This document shows positions 51,377-60,618 of a stretch of 64,000 bases of DNA, piece after piece. Below the pieces are notes generated by a model, which saw nothing but the letters and a program-made list of their open reading frames with translations, ran no database searches and was not told the origin of the DNA. Numbering within the stretch: the first letter of the stretch is position 1; every line of letters begins with the position of its first letter. Both the position numbers and the translations under genes were made by a program. The stretch lies in the NCBI RefSeq assembly GCF_001618955.1, contig NZ_LVYV01000056.1, forward strand, positions 62,001 to 126,000, given 5' to 3'. Source of the DNA: Tardiphaga robiniae. GTDB taxonomy: Bacteria; Pseudomonadota; Alphaproteobacteria; Rhizobiales; Xanthobacteraceae.

Positions 51377-53632
51377 TCAGGAGGGTCGTGGCGAGTTCAA
51401 AATCTTGTCTATCGTGATGGGGAAATCACGCACCCGCACACCAGTTGCGTGAAAGATCGCATTGGCGACGGCAGACGCGGTTCCCACGATGCCGATCTCG
51501 CCCAGGCCCTTGACGCCAAGCGGGCTAACCTTGTCGTCCTTTTCATCGACGAAGATCACTTCAATATCCTCGATGTCGGCATGGGCCGGAAAGTGATATT
51601 CGCCGAGATTGGCATTCATAATCTTGCCGAGGCGATGATCCGTCATGGCTTCCTCGTGAAGCGCCATGCCGATTCCCATCACCACACCGCCTAGGATCTG
51701 GCTGCGGGCCGTCTTGGGATTGAGGATCTTGCCCGCCGCCGCAGCGCACACGACGCGCGTCACGCGAACGACACCCAGATCTTCATCCACGCGCACTTCC
51801 GCGAACACGGCGGAATTCGTGTAGCTGATATATTTCAGCATCTGCCGCAGGTTCGGGCTGACTTTGCCCTGCTCGGTGATTTCCGTGAGCTCGGCGGCGT
51901 GCATGACTTCGAAAATGGAAAGCCCGCGCGCCGGATCATCCTTCCGGAAGATGCGTCGATCCCGAACCTCGACGTCTTTGAAACTGGCATCCGCAAGCGG
52001 CGAGTTGGCCATCTTCCTGGCTTGCTTGAACAGAGAATGCTTGACCGCATCACATGCGGCCTGAACCGCCGAGCCGTTTGACGCTGCGGTCCACGAACCT
52101 CCTTCGACCGGCGACATCGGCAGAGTCGAATCGCCGATCCTGGCCTGAACGTCTTCGAGTGGTAATCCGAACGCTTCGGCGCCGATCTGCGTCAGGATTG
52201 TCCAGGTCCCAGTGCCAATATCGGACGCCGCCGTTGCCACCTCGAGCGTCCCGTCCACCTTGAGAGTCGCAGTGGCCTGGGCCTTTTGCAGGAAGGCGTC
52301 CCACATTCCCGTTGAGACGCCCCATCCAATCAGCTCGCGACCCTCCTTCATGGCACGCGGCCTGGGGCTTCGCTTCTCCCATCCAAATGCCGCAGCGCCC
52401 TCGCTGTAGCATTCCAGAAGCGCCTTGGACGTGAACTGCTTGTTGGTGTTTTCGTCCTTCGAGGCGAAATTGATCCGCCGAATTTCGAGCGGACCGATAC
52501 CGAGTTCGTATGAAAGTTCATCGAGCGCGCATTCGAGCGCTGTCACGCCGATGGCTGCGCCGGGTGCGCGCATGTCACACGGCGTGGCCGTATCGAGCTT
52601 GGCAAGCTGATAGGTCAGCTTGACGTTGTCGCAGTGATACATCATGCCCGACCAATTGACGACAGCCTCCTGATAATCCTCGTAATGGGAGGTCGAGGCA
52701 ACGGCATCATGCATGATCGACTGCAGCCGCCCATCGCGATCGGCGGCGAGCGAGACGGTGTGGTAACTGTCCGGCCGGTAGCCGATATGAAACATCTGAG
52801 CACGCGTCAGCGACACCCGCACCGAGCGTTCGAGTTCGAGACTGGCCATGACGGCGAAGAACAATTGGTGCTGCGGCCGCAAGCCGGCGCCGAATGCCCC
52901 GCCCACATATTGATTGACCAGGCGGACATCCTTGCTGCGCAGGCCGAACACTGAGGTGACATAGCCCTGCGCATTCTGGGAGCCCTGCGTCTTGTCATAG
53001 ATCGTCAGCTTGCCGTCGCCCTCGAACACGCAGGTGGTGGCGAACATCTCCATCGGATTGTGGTGCTCGGCATTGATCCGGTAATCGCGGCTGATCTTGA
53101 CGGGCGCATTTTGAAACGCCTGCTCGGCATCGCCGCGCGGGTCCGGTGGCGGCGGAATACCGCTACGCTTCTTCGGAGGCGCATAGGCCTCTGCCCGCTT
53201 CGCCTCAAGCTCGGTACAATGCGCATCGACATCATAGGCAATGCGAACCAGGGAGGCCGCATCGCGCGCGGCCTCGAACGTTTCGGCGACAATCAACGCG
53301 ACCGGCTGACCGTCAAACAGGATACGGTCCGAATTCAGCGGCCGGAACGGATGGCCAGGAGGCGCGACTTCGTCCCGCCAGCTACGATCAAGCCATGCCG
53401 CCTTGCTGCGATTTTCGTGCGTGAAGATTTCGACGACGCCTGGAAACTGCCTTGCTGCATCCAAGTCCATCGCCGCGATCCGTCCAGCGGCGGTCGTACT
53501 ACCAACGATGTAGCCATAGAGCAGATCGTCAGCAGGATACTCCGCCGCGTAGTGCGCTTGGCCGGTCACCTTCAGTTTACCGTCGACCCGGTTGGTCGGA
53601 CGTCCGATATGCGTGATTTCACCAACTGACAT
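51377..53632 (-). CDS. Molybdenum aldehyde oxidoreductase, large subunit (PaoC-like)
   Basis: 751-residue molybdopterin-binding subunit of the xanthine oxidase family, closest in pattern to PaoC/YagR. N-terminal fragment IGRPTNRVDGKLKVTGQAHY, then the hammerhead region, QYVGGAFGAGLRPQHQLFFA, RAPGAAIGVTALECALDEL, and the catalytic glutamate in GVKGLGEIGIVG near residue 715. It would oxidise aldehydes to acids at the molybdenum centre. Second partner genes lie upstream: FAD subunit (20-base gap) and iron-sulfur subunit. Confidence 0.92.
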   Translation of the reverse strand: MSVGEITHIGRPTNRVDGKLKVTGQAHYAAEYPADDLLYGYIVGSTTAAGRIAAMDLDAARQFPGVVEIFTHENRSKAAWLDRSWRDEVAPPGHPFRPLNSDRILFDGQPVALIVAETFEAARDAASLVRIAYDVDAHCTELEAKRAEAYAPPKKRSGIPPPPDPRGDAEQAFQNAPVKISRDYRINAEHHNPMEMFATTCVFEGDGKLTIYDKTQGSQNAQGYVTSVFGLRSKDVRLVNQYVGGAFGAGLRPQHQLFFAVMASLELERSVRVSLTRAQMFHIGYRPDSYHTVSLAADRDGRLQSIMHDAVASTSHYEDYQEAVVNWSGMMYHCDNVKLTYQLAKLDTATPCDMRAPGAAIGVTALECALDELSYELGIGPLEIRRINFASKDENTNKQFTSKALLECYSEGAAAFGWEKRSPRPRAMKEGRELIGWGVSTGMWDAFLQKAQATATLKVDGTLEVATAASDIGTGTWTILTQIGAEAFGLPLEDVQARIGDSTLPMSPVEGGSWTAASNGSAVQAACDAVKHSLFKQARKMANSPLADASFKDVEVRDRRIFRKDDPARGLSIFEVMHAAELTEITEQGKVSPNLRQMLKYISYTNSAVFAEVRVDEDLGVVRVTRVVCAAAAGKILNPKTARSQILGGVVMGIGMALHEEAMTDHRLGKIMNANLGEYHFPAHADIEDIEVIFVDEKDDKVSPLGVKGLGEIGIVGTASAVANAIFHATGVRVRDFPITIDKILNSPRPS

Positions 53633-53652
53633 GCGATGGTCCCGTTAACTTT

Positions 53653-54662
53653 CTAGTGGATCGATTTGTCGGCCTGATCCTGCGGTGTGCCCGCAGCCGC
53701 CTGCTCCAGCGCACGAACGATAGCGCGGCGAGCAAGCTCGATCTTGAAGTCGTTGTCGCCCTGCCCCTTCGCATCACGAAGAATGAAATCAGCGACCTGC
53801 TTAAAGCTCTGGGTCCCGACTCGCTCGCCTTTCAGCGATCTTTCTGCGTCAAAATCCCGCCACGGCTTATGCGCGACCCCGCCGAGCGCGATCCGGACGT
53901 CCTGGATGATGCCCTCCTCCACACGTAGCGCGGCGGCGACGGAGATCAGCGCGAAGGCATAGGAGAGCCGGTCCCGGATCTTGAGATAGGTGTGATGGGC
54001 ACCGAAGTCGGGCTTGGGGATAATGATCGATGTAATGAGCTCGCCGACCTTCAGCGTGTTGTCGCGTTCGGGCTCTCCGCCGGGGAGGCGGTGGAAACCA
54101 GACATCGGAATCGATCGCTTGCCGTCCGGCCCCTCGACTTCGACGGATGCATCGAGTGCAGCCATCGCGACGCACATGTCCGACGGATGGACTGCAATGC
54201 AGCTATCGCTGGCGCCGAGAATGGCGTGAATGCGATTGACGCCGCCAATGGCGGAGCAGCCACTTCCGGGCTGTCGCTTGTTGCAGGCTGTCGACGGATC
54301 ATAAAAATAATAACAGCGGGTTCGCTGCATCAGGTTTCCCCCGGCTGTAGCTGCGTTTCGCAATTGCGGCGATGCGCCGGCAAGAATGGCGCTTGACAGT
54401 ATCGGCCACTTTTCCCGAACGTCTCGATGCCACGCCAGATCGGTATTGGTGACCAGCGCGCCGATGCGCAGCGCTCCACTGGGAGTGATTTCGATCGATT
54501 TGAGCGGAAGCCGGTTGATATCGACCAGCCGCGACGGCTGCGCCACATCATATTTCATGAGGTCGACGAGATTGGTGCCACCCGCCAGCGCGCGCGCTGC
54601 AGGTTCATTCAGCGCCGCGATGGCATCGGCCACTGTGGCCGGGCGGATATATTCGAACCGGT

Positions 54663-54666
<4 letters not shown>
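53653..54666 (-). CDS. FAD/4Fe-4S subunit of molybdenum aldehyde oxidase (PaoB-like)
   Basis: 337-residue FAD-binding subunit passing electrons from the iron-sulfur clusters. FAD site: ARALAGGTNLVDLMKYD. The hallmark of the PaoB branch is a four-cysteine site for an extra [4Fe-4S] cluster: Cys118, Cys128, Cys137 and Cys156 (RTRCYYF, TACNKR, GSGCSAIGG, SDSCIAV). Start at 54666 chosen because it overlaps the previous stop by four bases (ATGA) and homology starts there. Length fits. Confidence 0.93.
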
Positions 54667-55172
<506 letters not shown>

Positions 55173-55201
55173 GGGGCGCCTCGCTATGCGTTCGCCATCA
55201 G

Positions 55202-55226
55202 AACCATTCTAATCGTAGGATGTTCC
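55202..55226 (-). promoter_or_regulatory. EcfG-type promoter candidate upstream of the Pao operon
   Basis: On the minus strand GGAAC, 16-base spacer, GGTT, one base from the consensus CGTT. Placed 30 bases before the GTG start at 55172. Confidence 0.4.
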
Positions 55227-55463
55227 GTTTTCTTCCGCCCTCAGGATCGGCTTGCCCGCACCGATCGGCGAGGCCAACCTTCCCGCTTCTGGCGTCTCAC
55301 GCGCGCCGTCGGAAGGCCGCCAGGATGATGTCGGGGAACCGCCTCGGGCAAATGGGTGAAGGAGAAGCGAGTGTTGTTCCACTGTTGCGCGATTTCCCGC
55401 CAGGAACAACAAGCGAGCAAGTTAATTCATCCAGCTCGGGGCATGACAACGAACGAGGACGAT

Positions 55464-55805
55464 ATGAAGAAGACGTTGATAGCAGTTGCGGCAGCGGCAC
55501 TGATGACTGCTCCTGCCGCATTCGCACAGAGCGGTGCAAATCCGAGCGCGCCTCAGGTCAATTCCGCAGGCAATGGCGTTACACAGCCCGGCACTACCAG
55601 TACGGGGACGGCAGTCGATCGCCCGACCTCGAGCACTCCACACGCGGCGCCGCACGCTGCAGGATCGCAGACTGGCAACAATGCCAGCTCCCTTAGTGGA
55701 TCGAATGCAGCGACTGGAACTACCGGGTCTAACAGCTCTGCCGAAGGTCGCACTTCGGGCAGCGGTGCTGGTGGCGCAGGTGGTGGTGCCGGCGGCGGCA
55801 ACTAG
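55464..55805 (+). CDS. Secreted low-complexity protein
   Basis: 113-residue protein with signal peptide (MKKTLIAVAAAALMTAPAAF, cleavage after AFA) and a mature part of Ser/Gly/Thr/Asn repeats (TGTAVDRPTSSTPHAAPHAA, SSAEGRTSGSGAGGAGGG). GAGGA precedes ATG 55464; an upstream in-frame ATG at 55356 is less likely. Periplasmic or surface location; function unknown. Confidence 0.6.
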   Translation: MKKTLIAVAAAALMTAPAAFAQSGANPSAPQVNSAGNGVTQPGTTSTGTAVDRPTSSTPHAAPHAAGSQTGNNASSLSGSNAATGTTGSNSSAEGRTSGSGAGGAGGGAGGGN

Positions 55806-55820
55806 CGCGTGATGCCAACC

Positions 55821-55851
55821 AGAGGAGACCCCGATGATCGGGGTCTCCTCT
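55821..55851 (+). terminator. Rho-independent terminator
   Basis: Fourteen-base stem AGAGGAGACCCCGA / TCGGGGTCTCCTCT with a short loop, 15 bases after the secreted protein stop; T-rich end TTTGT. Confidence 0.7.
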
Positions 55852-55926
55852 TTGTGGGTCTTGGTCGCCCGCGCCGGTGGCGCGCGCGCCAAACACTTCG
55901 CCCGCCCAGCCTAGCCCTGACTGCAT

Positions 55927-56535
55927 TCAAGCCTGCGACCATCTTTCAAGGATTTCGGCACAATCTGCCAGTTCGATCTGTAGGTCGAAACGCCGGGCGT
56001 ACAAGCCAAGTAAGGCATCGTGAGTTTCGTCAGCTGAGCTGCACATCGCATCTTGCGCAACGACGATGCGATAGCCCAGATCAACAGCACTCAAGATGGT
56101 TGAGAGAACGCAGACGTCAGTCTCCGCGCCGCTCACAATCAAGGTATTGACGTTACCGTCTTGCAGAATATCGTGAAGCCTTCCGTTCGAGAACGCAGAA
56201 TACGCAGACTTGTCGAAGACAATCGCCGGTGGGACATGTCGCTGCAAAGGCGGCATAAGCTCGAGGAGGTGCGGGTCCAGACGTTCGCGCGTGACCAACC
56301 GCCATTTTCGGAAGTAGCTCTGCCACATCCCATTTGCATGCTCGGGCGACGCCGGGGGAATAAAGCGCGTAAAGACAGTCCGTGCCGGGTCACGTTGGAC
56401 GAGGCTTTCCACCGCCGGCATGACACGTTCGAGCCAAGGTGTCGGCCAAGGCCCTTCGGGACCGAACAGCCTCTGCATGTCCAGACACAAGTGCACTGCC
56501 CGACTTGTGTCTATTCTTGATCGGAGCTCGCCCAT
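55927..56535 (-). CDS. Isochorismatase-family hydrolase
   Basis: 202-residue cysteine hydrolase of the isochorismatase/nicotinamidase family. Catalytic triad: Asp in LCLDMQRLFGP (near residue 18), Lys in VFDKSAYSAF and Cys in SGAETDVCVLST, with the preceding cis-peptide motif. Start at 56535 is chosen because it lies one base after the previous stop. The substrate is not predictable. It is the last gene of an operon 57870-55927 with PAP2 and two DUF3147 proteins. Confidence 0.88.
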   Translation of the reverse strand: MGELRSRIDTSRAVHLCLDMQRLFGPEGPWPTPWLERVMPAVESLVQRDPARTVFTRFIPPASPEHANGMWQSYFRKWRLVTRERLDPHLLELMPPLQRHVPPAIVFDKSAYSAFSNGRLHDILQDGNVNTLIVSGAETDVCVLSTILSAVDLGYRIVVAQDAMCSSADETHDALLGLYARRFDLQIELADCAEILERWSQA

Positions 56536-56536
56536 C

Positions 56537-56968
56537 TCAGGTCCACGTCCTGCGAAGTCTCTTGTAAGTCCACCAGCAAGAACCTGCGGTCGCCGCCCAT
56601 ACCAGAGATGCCAGCGCCAAGCTGCTCCAGGGAGCCGCGGCATTTACGAGGAAGACTGTGAGAGCGAACGCAACGAGGCCCATGCTTCCCAGAGCCGCTC
56701 CAGCGGCCTCGAGCGCAGCGGCGTCTTCACCACGTCTCTTGCCCTGCAGGCCAATTTCCCTTTTGCGGCGCCTTTCGTGCGCCTCGACCAGCGTGGCACT
56801 GGCGCAGAGCATGGCTGGAAATGCCAGGAACAGACCTCCGACGCCCGGACCCCAACGTGTGCCGATCAGGCCAGTTATTGCAGTCGATGCTCCGCCCAGC
56901 AGGAACCGGACGATGTATTCGTACCAGCGACCATCGCTCAACGACGAGAATGAGGCTCGAACAAGCAT
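56537..56968 (-). CDS. DUF3147-like membrane protein 1
   Basis: 143-residue inner-membrane protein with three to four membrane segments. Typical start: WYEYIVRFLLGGASTAITGL, then GVGGLFLAFPAMLCASATLV, which is also the pattern of its neighbour at 56969. A charged loop with coiled character (EAHERRRKREIGLQGKRRGE) separates the pairs of helices. Works presumably as a heteromer with the neighbour; function unknown. Confidence 0.78.
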   Translation of the reverse strand: MLVRASFSSLSDGRWYEYIVRFLLGGASTAITGLIGTRWGPGVGGLFLAFPAMLCASATLVEAHERRRKREIGLQGKRRGEDAAALEAAGAALGSMGLVAFALTVFLVNAAAPWSSLALASLVWAATAGSCWWTYKRLRRTWT

Positions 56969-57307
56969 TCAGCCCACCATCCCATAGAGGCCAAACGCGA
57001 CTACCAGCCACAGGGGAAACCCGAGCAGGGTAACAGATAGAACTGACAACCCCGTGCGTTTGAGTAAACGGCACGTCACGAAGCAGAACACGAGAAGAGC
57101 GGTCGCGCCGGCCATCATCGAAGCAGCCAGCGTAGAGACGTAGTCCGGTCCGTGCCTGGAGATTGCGAGCGCGAGCGAAACCAGGGCCACCGATGGCGCG
57201 GCGCCGAAGAGTCCCGCGAAGGACTTAGGCCGTAACACGTCTCCGAGCAGCGCGAATATCGAGACGACTGCCCCTCCAACGAAAAATCGGACAGCGTAAT
57301 CCGTCAT
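56969..57307 (-). CDS. DUF3147-like membrane protein 2
   Basis: 112-residue inner-membrane protein: YAVRFFVGGAVVSIFALLGD, then FAGLFGAAPSVALVSLALAI, and two more helices to the end. It shares the FxxGG-xxG-xFGAxP pattern with the next gene and overlaps the PAP2 gene by four bases. Pairs of such genes are likely subunits of one membrane complex. Confidence 0.8.
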   Translation of the reverse strand: MTDYAVRFFVGGAVVSIFALLGDVLRPKSFAGLFGAAPSVALVSLALAISRHGPDYVSTLAASMMAGATALLVFCFVTCRLLKRTGLSVLSVTLLGFPLWLVVAFGLYGMVG

Positions 57308-57870
57308 GGCGTCGTCGTCCCATTGCCGTAGCCGGTCCAGCGTCTCAATAGCCGATCAATCAGATATCCGCTGGCGAAGCCCGCGACCACATCGCTCGTC
57401 CAGTGCGCGAGAACATAGATCCTCGTCAGCGAGATACCGACCGCAGCCGTCCAGGTCAGCTCGCGATACGGCCGATCGAATGAGGATGCTGCGCTCGCGA
57501 GAGCCCCCATATGCATCGCGTGCCCCGAGGGGAACGCATCATTCGGGCGGCCTGAGATCGGTACTCCGTGTAGATGGCCAAGAATGGTGAGCCTATCCGG
57601 TCGACGTTGATTGAAAACATGCTTCAGTGCATGCGGCACAACGGCCGTGGCCACCGAGGCCGCCAGAAAATGCGTACCGACAGTTCGCTTCCGGGGGGAG
57701 CCGCTACGCGACAGGAGCCAGAAGGCCGCTGCAGCAACAACGAGAACATGCTCGTCCGCGCCCCACGTCAGAGCTTCGGCCACTTGTTCGCTTGCGGCAT
57801 GTGCGTGCCGAACGGCGGTTGCTGCGACCTCGCGATCAAGGAGAGTGGGTGGTACCATTATTGGCCGCAT
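57304..57870 (-). CDS. PAP2-family phosphatase
   Basis: 188-residue membrane phosphatase of the PAP2 family (lipid phosphate or undecaprenyl-pyrophosphate type). The three catalytic motifs are present: KHVFNQRRP, PSGHAMH, and TRIYVLAHWTSDV (Arg, His and Asp in place). ATG 57870 is preferred over GTG 57888 because GGAG precedes it. First gene of the operon with two DUF3147 proteins and isochorismatase-like hydrolase; a near-consensus stress promoter lies 38 bases upstream. Confidence 0.9.
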   Translation of the reverse strand: MRPIMVPPTLLDREVAATAVRHAHAASEQVAEALTWGADEHVLVVAAAAFWLLSRSGSPRKRTVGTHFLAASVATAVVPHALKHVFNQRRPDRLTILGHLHGVPISGRPNDAFPSGHAMHMGALASAASSFDRPYRELTWTAAVGISLTRIYVLAHWTSDVVAGFASGYLIDRLLRRWTGYGNGTTTP

Positions 57871-57907
57871 GGCATCTCCGTATGACACCTAGATAACAGG
57901 CACTCTA

Positions 57908-57932
57908 AACCCTGATCATGCAGCCAGGTTCC
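57908..57932 (-). promoter_or_regulatory. EcfG-type promoter candidate upstream of the PAP2 operon
   Basis: On the minus strand GGAAC, 16-base spacer, GGTT (one base from consensus), 38 bases before ATG 57870. Confidence 0.45.
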
Positions 57933-57937
57933 GCTCC

Positions 57938-58213
57938 CTATGCAGAGTCCTCCCCGCGAATGTCTCGTATTTTACAGCCGAGCACGGTTGCTGTCAGCGC
58001 ACAGCCGATACTGTTCGCCAGAACGATGATCCAGTCGCCCTTGAGTAGACCGTAGCCGATCCAGAGACCCAGGCCTGATGTCAGCACCACAAGCATCTTG
58101 AGCGACAGATCTTTGGTTGAGCTCCGGGGCAATGCTTTCCGGACCTGTGGAATGTACGACAGCGAAGTCAGGACAGCGGCGAACCCTCCCACCCACGGCA
58201 AAATGCTGGACAC
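57938..58213 (-). CDS. SemiSWEET sugar transporter
   Basis: 91-residue inner-membrane protein with three membrane helices and the PQ motif of SemiSWEET proteins: GFAAVLTSLSYIPQVRKALP, then LSLKMLVVLTSGLGLWIGYG and IIVLANSIGCALTATVLG. Such proteins form dimers that move sugars down a gradient. AGTC gap upstream is short; it lies just after the SDR gene. Sugar specificity unknown. Confidence 0.9.
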   Translation of the reverse strand: MSSILPWVGGFAAVLTSLSYIPQVRKALPRSSTKDLSLKMLVVLTSGLGLWIGYGLLKGDWIIVLANSIGCALTATVLGCKIRDIRGEDSA

Positions 58214-58254
58214 CGATGAGACCCCACTGCTTTGCCGCGAAACGCTCGATACGA

Positions 58255-59115
58255 TTAGATGAAAGGTTTGCCGCCTGTAACGGCGATCGTGGCCCCGGAA
58301 ACGTAGCTTGAGAGTGGATCTGCGAGCATCACGTAGGCGGTTGCAAGCTCTGCGGGCTGTCCGGGACGTTGCATCGGCGTCTGCTTGCCGAAATTTCTAA
58401 CGGCTTCGTCTGGCATAGTGGATGGAATGAGCGGCGTCCAGATCGGTCCCGGTGCCACCGCGTTTGCGCGGATGCCCTTATCGGCCAACATCTGCGCCAA
58501 GCCGCCGGTGAAATTCTGAATGGCCCCCTTCGTCGTTGCATAGGCCAGCAAGGTGGGGTTCGGCATATCCGAATTGACCGACGCGGTATTGATGATCGCA
58601 CTTCCGGGCTTCATGTGAGGCACGGCGGCCCTTGTCAGGTAGAACATTGCATAGATATTTGTCCTAAACGTCAAATCCCACTCGTCATCGGAAATGTCGC
58701 CGATGTCCTTGAAGGTCGCTTGATGCGCGGCGTTGTTAACGAGGATGTCGATCCCGCCCAATTCCCTTACCGCCTTATCGATAATCACGTCGCAATGGCG
58801 CCGATGCTGGATGTCACCTGGGACCATTATGGCCTTGCGGCCTTCGCGCTCGATTAAAGCTTTAGCTTCGAGGGCATCCTCGGTCTCATCGAGATAAGAA
58901 ATCAAGACGTCGGCACCTTCGCGTGCGTAGGCCAACGCGACAGCGCGGCCGATCCCGCTGTCGCCACCGGTAATTACCGCTCTCATGCCCTGCAATCGAC
59001 CACCCCCCTTGTAGCTGCTCTCGCCATGATCGGGACGAGGCTGCATGGCCTCCGTTCGGCCGGGCATCGGTTGTTTCTGGGAAGCAAACGGAGGCGCGGG
59101 ATAAGAATGGGGCAT
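58255..59115 (-). CDS. SDR-family oxidoreductase
   Basis: 286-residue short-chain dehydrogenase of the subgroup with an N-terminal extension, as in YdaD/YghA-like general stress proteins. Cofactor motif TGGDSGIG (residues 49-56), NNAAHQ, catalytic Ser in NTASVNS and Tyr-Lys in AYATTKG, then the PGPIWTPL motif. Start at 59115 (MPHSYPAPPF) is chosen because an exact EcfG promoter lies 31 bases upstream and the extension to 59184 looks non-coding. Substrate unknown; NAD(P)-dependent. Confidence 0.93.
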   Translation of the reverse strand: MPHSYPAPPFASQKQPMPGRTEAMQPRPDHGESSYKGGGRLQGMRAVITGGDSGIGRAVALAYAREGADVLISYLDETEDALEAKALIEREGRKAIMVPGDIQHRRHCDVIIDKAVRELGGIDILVNNAAHQATFKDIGDISDDEWDLTFRTNIYAMFYLTRAAVPHMKPGSAIINTASVNSDMPNPTLLAYATTKGAIQNFTGGLAQMLADKGIRANAVAPGPIWTPLIPSTMPDEAVRNFGKQTPMQRPGQPAELATAYVMLADPLSSYVSGATIAVTGGKPFI

Positions 59116-59145
59116 GAACCAGCTCCTAGATAAGTGCCAATCGAA

Positions 59146-59170
59146 AACGCTTGATTGGATGCAGCGTTCC
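59146..59170 (-). promoter_or_regulatory. EcfG-type general stress promoter of the SDR gene
   Basis: On the minus strand exact GGAAC, 16-base spacer, CGTT, 31 bases before ATG 59115. Confidence 0.65.
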
Positions 59171-59226
59171 GCCGGTGGCGACATCGCCCGCCCAATGACG
59201 AAGGGGCGCTTGGGCAGCGCTTTTTC

Positions 59227-59388
59227 CTACTCTGGCATCGGTTTCGGGTCTTCGTCGCCAGGCGCATCGCTTTCGAGCTCGCTTTTGGCCTGGTGCCAGA
59301 AGTCATCGGCCTTACCTTCCGGGCGACCTTCCCTTTCCCAAAGTTTGTGAGCGTACTCTCGGATCTGTTCTTCAGAGTATCGGGGCAT
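59227..59388 (-). CDS. DUF2934 small protein
   Basis: 53-residue protein with the DUF2934 core: IREYAHKLWEREGRPEGKAD, then DFWHQAKSEL, and an acidic, proline-rich end (DAPGDEDPKPMPE). DUF2934 proteins are short cytoplasmic proteins frequent in rhizobial stress regions; function unknown. GAGAGG precedes the ATG. Confidence 0.85.
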   Translation of the reverse strand: MPRYSEEQIREYAHKLWEREGRPEGKADDFWHQAKSELESDAPGDEDPKPMPE

Positions 59389-59601
59389 CGGCCTCTCCTC
59401 AAAAACGGATAATTGCGGCGGCGAATCGCTTTGGTACAGTCATGCAGGCGAGCGCATCGATCGCTATAATTGCTTGTGCGCTTAAGACGCCACTATGTGA
59501 CCAGTTCCCCGTCCAAGAATATTCCGTTAGGACTGTCGCTCCCGAATGAACCTTTCTCTCGTCCGCGCAGCAAAGCGCTGCCACGAAAAAAGGGGACTCG
59601 C

Positions 59602-59679
59602 ATGGCTTTTCGCGAATCCATCAGCCGGCTTTTTGGCCGCACCCTCACACCGGAAGCTGCCGAGCGTACCAATAGTTAA
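59602..59679 (+). CDS. Possible 25-residue peptide
   Basis: Frame MAFRESISRLFGRTLTPEAA then ERTNS, with GGGGA nine bases before ATG 59602. Resembles a short amphipathic helix followed by polar tail. Support is limited to the ribosome site. Confidence 0.25.
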   Translation: MAFRESISRLFGRTLTPEAAERTNS

Positions 59680-59896
59680 TGCCTCGATGGACGAGTTCAT
59701 CCGGCTACTGCATACCAACGGCTATGACAGCAAAAGCTCCGCCACGTTTGGAGCGATGGCAGGGCCATCGGAACGGCCACCATGCGAACAGGACGCTCAA
59801 CCTCAAAAGAGGAAGGAATGTAAGTCGTTTCTAAGTAACAGGCGGCAACCTGATCGGCGTCTCCAAGCGGGTACGTCGCCACCAGCTGACGGTCGG

Positions 59897-60055
59897 CTAG
59901 GTTTTGAAAAACAGGAAATATACAACGGCAAAGGCGGCCACAACTAAGCCAAGGCTCCAAATTAAAACGTTGCGAACCGACGGCCCTGGCTCGGCGCCGC
60001 GTGCTTTGCGCGCTGACTTTACTTCGGCGCCATCATCATCTCGTCCCAATTTCAT
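59897..60055 (-). CDS. 52-residue single-span membrane protein
   Basis: MKLGRDDDGAEVKSARKARG start, then one membrane helix (LIWSLGLVVAAFAVVYFLFF) and a short KT end. AAAGGAT precedes ATG 60055. Clear tail-anchored layout; function unknown. It is part of a group of small minus-strand genes from 60618. Confidence 0.6.
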   Translation of the reverse strand: MKLGRDDDGAEVKSARKARGAEPGPSVRNVLIWSLGLVVAAFAVVYFLFFKT

Positions 60056-60081
60056 ATCCTTTCACGCAGCTTGAGCCCCCG

Positions 60082-60297
60082 TCAATTTGTTGGACCGCCA
60101 AGCGCTGTCTTGTTTCCGGCTTCGCTGCTCGGGGCGCTGACATGGACTTCGTGTCCCTGGCGGATCGCAAGAGACGCTGCAGCCACGGCTGCTTCGAAAG
60201 CAGACTCTTTGGTCAGGAATTTCCCTTCCACGTCTCCATCGTGCAGAACGCCCCAGCCATCGTTAGATTCGATGACGGCATAAGTTGCTAACCCCAT
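60082..60297 (-). CDS. Small hypothetical protein, DUF2188-like
   Basis: 71-residue protein with MGLATYAVIESNDGWGVLHD, then LTKESAFEAAVAAASLAIRQ and GHEVHVSAP. The strand-strand-helix-strand pattern (WxVxxDG... A-rich helix ... GHEVxVxxP) resembles DUF2188-type and similar small proteins. GGAGG precedes the ATG. Function unknown. Confidence 0.7.
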   Translation of the reverse strand: MGLATYAVIESNDGWGVLHDGDVEGKFLTKESAFEAAVAAASLAIRQGHEVHVSAPSSEAGNKTALGGPTN

Positions 60298-60393
60298 AGT
60301 GTCCTCCGGAATAACTGTCGGTCACAAGCCACTGCTAGATTCATGTTTCCCAAAAGCGTCACGCTCGACGATCTCAAAAGGCAACCGGCCTAA

Positions 60394-60618
60394 TCATTGC
60401 CGCCGTGCCAGTGCCCGGCCAATGAGAAATGCTGCCAACAACATACCGAGCGGAGCTTCACGCGTAAGCTTGCTTAGTATGTCGAGCGGCTTGCCGGGCT
60501 TTTTGCCTTCCTCGATTGCTTCTCCTATTGTTGATGCGACGGCCTTGACACCATCCGCCACGGTGGCCTTCAGATCAGACCATTGGTCACTTACACATGG
60601 CGTCTCTTGATCGGTCAT
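60394..60618 (-). CDS. Small protein with C-terminal membrane helix
   Basis: 74-residue protein: polar helix (WSDLKATVADGVKAVASTIG) followed by a membrane segment (APLGMLLAAFLIGRALARR). This layout resembles ElaB/YqjD-like tail-anchored proteins that attach to membranes in stress or stationary phase, but the match is only structural. It starts a minus-strand group with 60297 and 60055. Confidence 0.6.
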   Translation of the reverse strand: MTDQETPCVSDQWSDLKATVADGVKAVASTIGEAIEEGKKPGKPLDILSKLTREAPLGMLLAAFLIGRALARRQ

